DNA of 64,000 nucleotides from Actinomyces mediterranea (GTDB lineage: Bacteria; Actinomycetota; Actinomycetes; Actinomycetales; Actinomycetaceae): assembly GCF_900155595.1 (NCBI RefSeq), contig NZ_FTPB01000004.1, positions 1,178,001 through 1,242,000 on the forward strand, given 5' to 3'. Below the pieces are notes generated by a model. It ran no database searches and was not told the DNA's origin. It saw only the letters and a list, made by a program, of their open reading frames with translations. A program made the position numbers and the translations under genes. Positions 62,639-64,000 of this stretch are shown here, piece after piece. Within the stretch, counting starts at the first letter, position 1, and every line of letters begins with the position of its first letter.

Positions 62639-64000
62639 GTGAGCGACATGATGTCACATCGCACGGTTCTCGGAGCAGGGATGGTTCTAGCGGTGGGGGC
62701 GGTGGGGCTGATAGGAGTCGATGAGTCGACAGCTGCCTCGTCCAGTTCCTTCGCTGTATGGCACTCGGATCAGACGGGTACTTCTCAGGTGGAGTACGGT
62801 GGCGATCTGTCGGTTGAATCAGGTACCCTGCACGCCGATGCGACCGTCTGGGTTGATGACTCTGTAACGGGACAGTCCTACATGGGCGTTGGCGCTTCCT
62901 TCACCGACTCATCCGCTCAGCTGATGATGCAGCTGAAGAATGACGACAAAGCTGCTTACGACGAACTTTTGAACCGGGTGTTCTCTCCGAGCGAGTACAA
63001 CATGACGGTCTGGCGAGTCCCTATGGGATCATCCGATTTTACCGGTGCTGCCGCGCATTGGACGAACGCCGACGTGAAGGGGCCAGACGATGACGTTCTT
63101 GCGAACTTCGCACTCACTCCTCGAGACACCCAGTACATCATTCCGCTGATCAAAGATGCGTTGGCGGTGAACCCCGACCTCAAGCTCATTGCCAGCCCGT
63201 GGGGTGCTCCAGCGTGGATGAAGACGAACGATTCAATCGTCTGCCATTCCAATGGAGTTGACGGCGAATTGCGTTACGAATACCGCCAGGCATGGGCGGA
63301 GTATTTTGTGAAGTGGCTGGATGCCTACCGTGCTCAAGGAATTGAAATGTGGGCAGTCACTCCTCAGAATGAACCCCGATACTGTCCGGATACATATCCC
63401 GGTATCAGCTGGACTGCTGAAAGCCAGGTTCAATGGATAACTACGAATCTCGTGCCCACTCTTCGCATGAATGGATACCAGCAGCAGATCTTCGGTTGGG
63501 ATCACAATTTTACTTCCGCTGAATTTGCAGCAACACTGCTTCACCAGACGACGAATAACGAACTCTCCGGCTTCGCATGGCACTGCTACGACAATGATGC
63601 AGATCCCGCCTATATGGAAAAAGTATACAACATTGATCCTTCGCGGCGAGTCATAGAGAGCGAGTGTTCCTCGACATCCGCGCCAACAGATATCATTCGC
63701 TTCAGCTCAGCTGAAATGGCTCTCCGCTCGTTCCAGAATCGAGCTGAAGCAGTGATCCTGTGGAACTTCGCGCTCGACAAGTTCGGAGGTCCACATCTGG
63801 GAGGATGTGTCGGCTGCCATCCATTGGTGACGGTCGACGCTCCGGCTTCCTCGAGCGCGCACTGGACTGTTCACCCAAATTTGAGCCACATGGCGCAAAT
63901 CAGTAGATTCGTAGCTCAAGGAGCAACGCAAGTCGCCTCGACTGAAGATGCTCATGGTGTAGTGACTGCCGCTTTCAAGAACCCGAATGGGGAGCTCGTT
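62639..64000 (+). CDS. Secreted GH30-family glucosylceramidase/beta-glucanase, 3' partial
   Basis: 454 codons to the window edge, no stop. GTG 62639 has AAAGG seven bases upstream. The signal peptide is roughly residues 1-33 (VLGAGMVLAVGAVGLIG, then STAAS). The GH30 core: GVGASFTDSSAQLMMQL, WRVPMGSSDF, LIASPWGAPAWMKTND, the acid/base Glu in AVTPQNEPRYCP (~244), and the nucleophile Glu in RRVIESECSSTSA (~341). It matches glucosylceramidase-like GH30 enzymes acting outside the cell on beta-glucosides or glucosylceramide or beta-1,6-glucan. It would release sugars for the ABC importer and the GH3 and GH1 enzymes encoded before it. Confidence 0.9.
   Translation, partial: MSDMMSHRTVLGAGMVLAVGAVGLIGVDESTAASSSSFAVWHSDQTGTSQVEYGGDLSVESGTLHADATVWVDDSVTGQSYMGVGASFTDSSAQLMMQLKNDDKAAYDELLNRVFSPSEYNMTVWRVPMGSSDFTGAAAHWTNADVKGPDDDVLANFALTPRDTQYIIPLIKDALAVNPDLKLIASPWGAPAWMKTNDSIVCHSNGVDGELRYEYRQAWAEYFVKWLDAYRAQGIEMWAVTPQNEPRYCPDTYPGISWTAESQVQWITTNLVPTLRMNGYQQQIFGWDHNFTSAEFAATLLHQTTNNELSGFAWHCYDNDADPAYMEKVYNIDPSRRVIESECSSTSAPTDIIRFSSAEMALRSFQNRAEAVILWNFALDKFGGPHLGGCVGCHPLVTVDAPASSSAHWTVHPNLSHMAQISRFVAQGATQVASTEDAHGVVTAAFKNPNGELV

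Overview
The window is a high-G+C actinobacterial chromosome segment, most likely from the family Actinomycetaceae (Actinomyces/Schaalia-like). This rests on a single-polypeptide type I fatty acid synthase in an operon with acyl-CoA carboxylase and acpS, a DUF6318 lipoprotein, a short 4.5S-type SRP RNA, and repeated TANNNT boxes placed 6-7 bases before start codons (leaderless genes). No species can be assigned from sequence alone.

Layout. 1-1.8 kb: the end of an RHS/YD-repeat gene with a decayed 3' end. 1.85-5.5 kb: a DUF2249 protein behind a CsoR/CstR-like operator, then the pntAB transhydrogenase. 5.6-10 kb: small metabolic genes (SRPBCC protein, Gfo/Idh oxidoreductase, methyltransferase, amidase), two of them preceded by copies of a repeated element. 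9.7-13.3 kb: a TPP-riboswitch operon for thiamine or precursor uptake (YkoE S component, a fused EcfA-EcfA-EcfT protein, a P-loop kinase). 13.4-18.5 kb: a CycA-type amino acid permease and an uncharacterised cluster of two related multi-pass membrane proteins around an SRPBCC-like protein. 18.6-22.5 kb: a catalytically dead-looking glutamine amidotransferase, tRNA-Ser, SRP RNA, tRNA-Arg, gluQ, a thiamine-binding-family protein and a broken DUF4143 gene. 22.7-25.7 kb: metNIQ methionine uptake. 26-28 kb: a DUF6318 lipoprotein and a PKD-domain secreted protein. 28.4-31.4 kb: a GNAT enzyme, YagU, upp and tadA. 31.4-46.2 kb (minus strand): birA - accA-type - accD-type - fas - acpS - bioY. The ligase biotinylates the carboxylase, the carboxylase makes malonyl-CoA, FAS-I uses it, AcpS activates the FAS acyl carrier, and BioY imports biotin. 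46.3-48.1 kb: a type II restriction-modification pair. 48.2-54.4 kb: two TetR regulators divergent from a 1514-aa double-activase/dehydratase-family protein that may be the fused form of anaerobic plasmalogen synthase. 54.4-64 kb: a TetR regulator and a beta-glucoside locus (GH3, sugar ABC importer without its own ATPase, GH1, secreted GH30 running off the window). This last block looks less G+C-rich and differs in codon use.

Most long ORFs antisense to fas, pntA and the ECF genes are G+C artefacts and were left out. Starts were moved where a Shine-Dalgarno sequence, an ATGA overlap or a leaderless promoter decided them.
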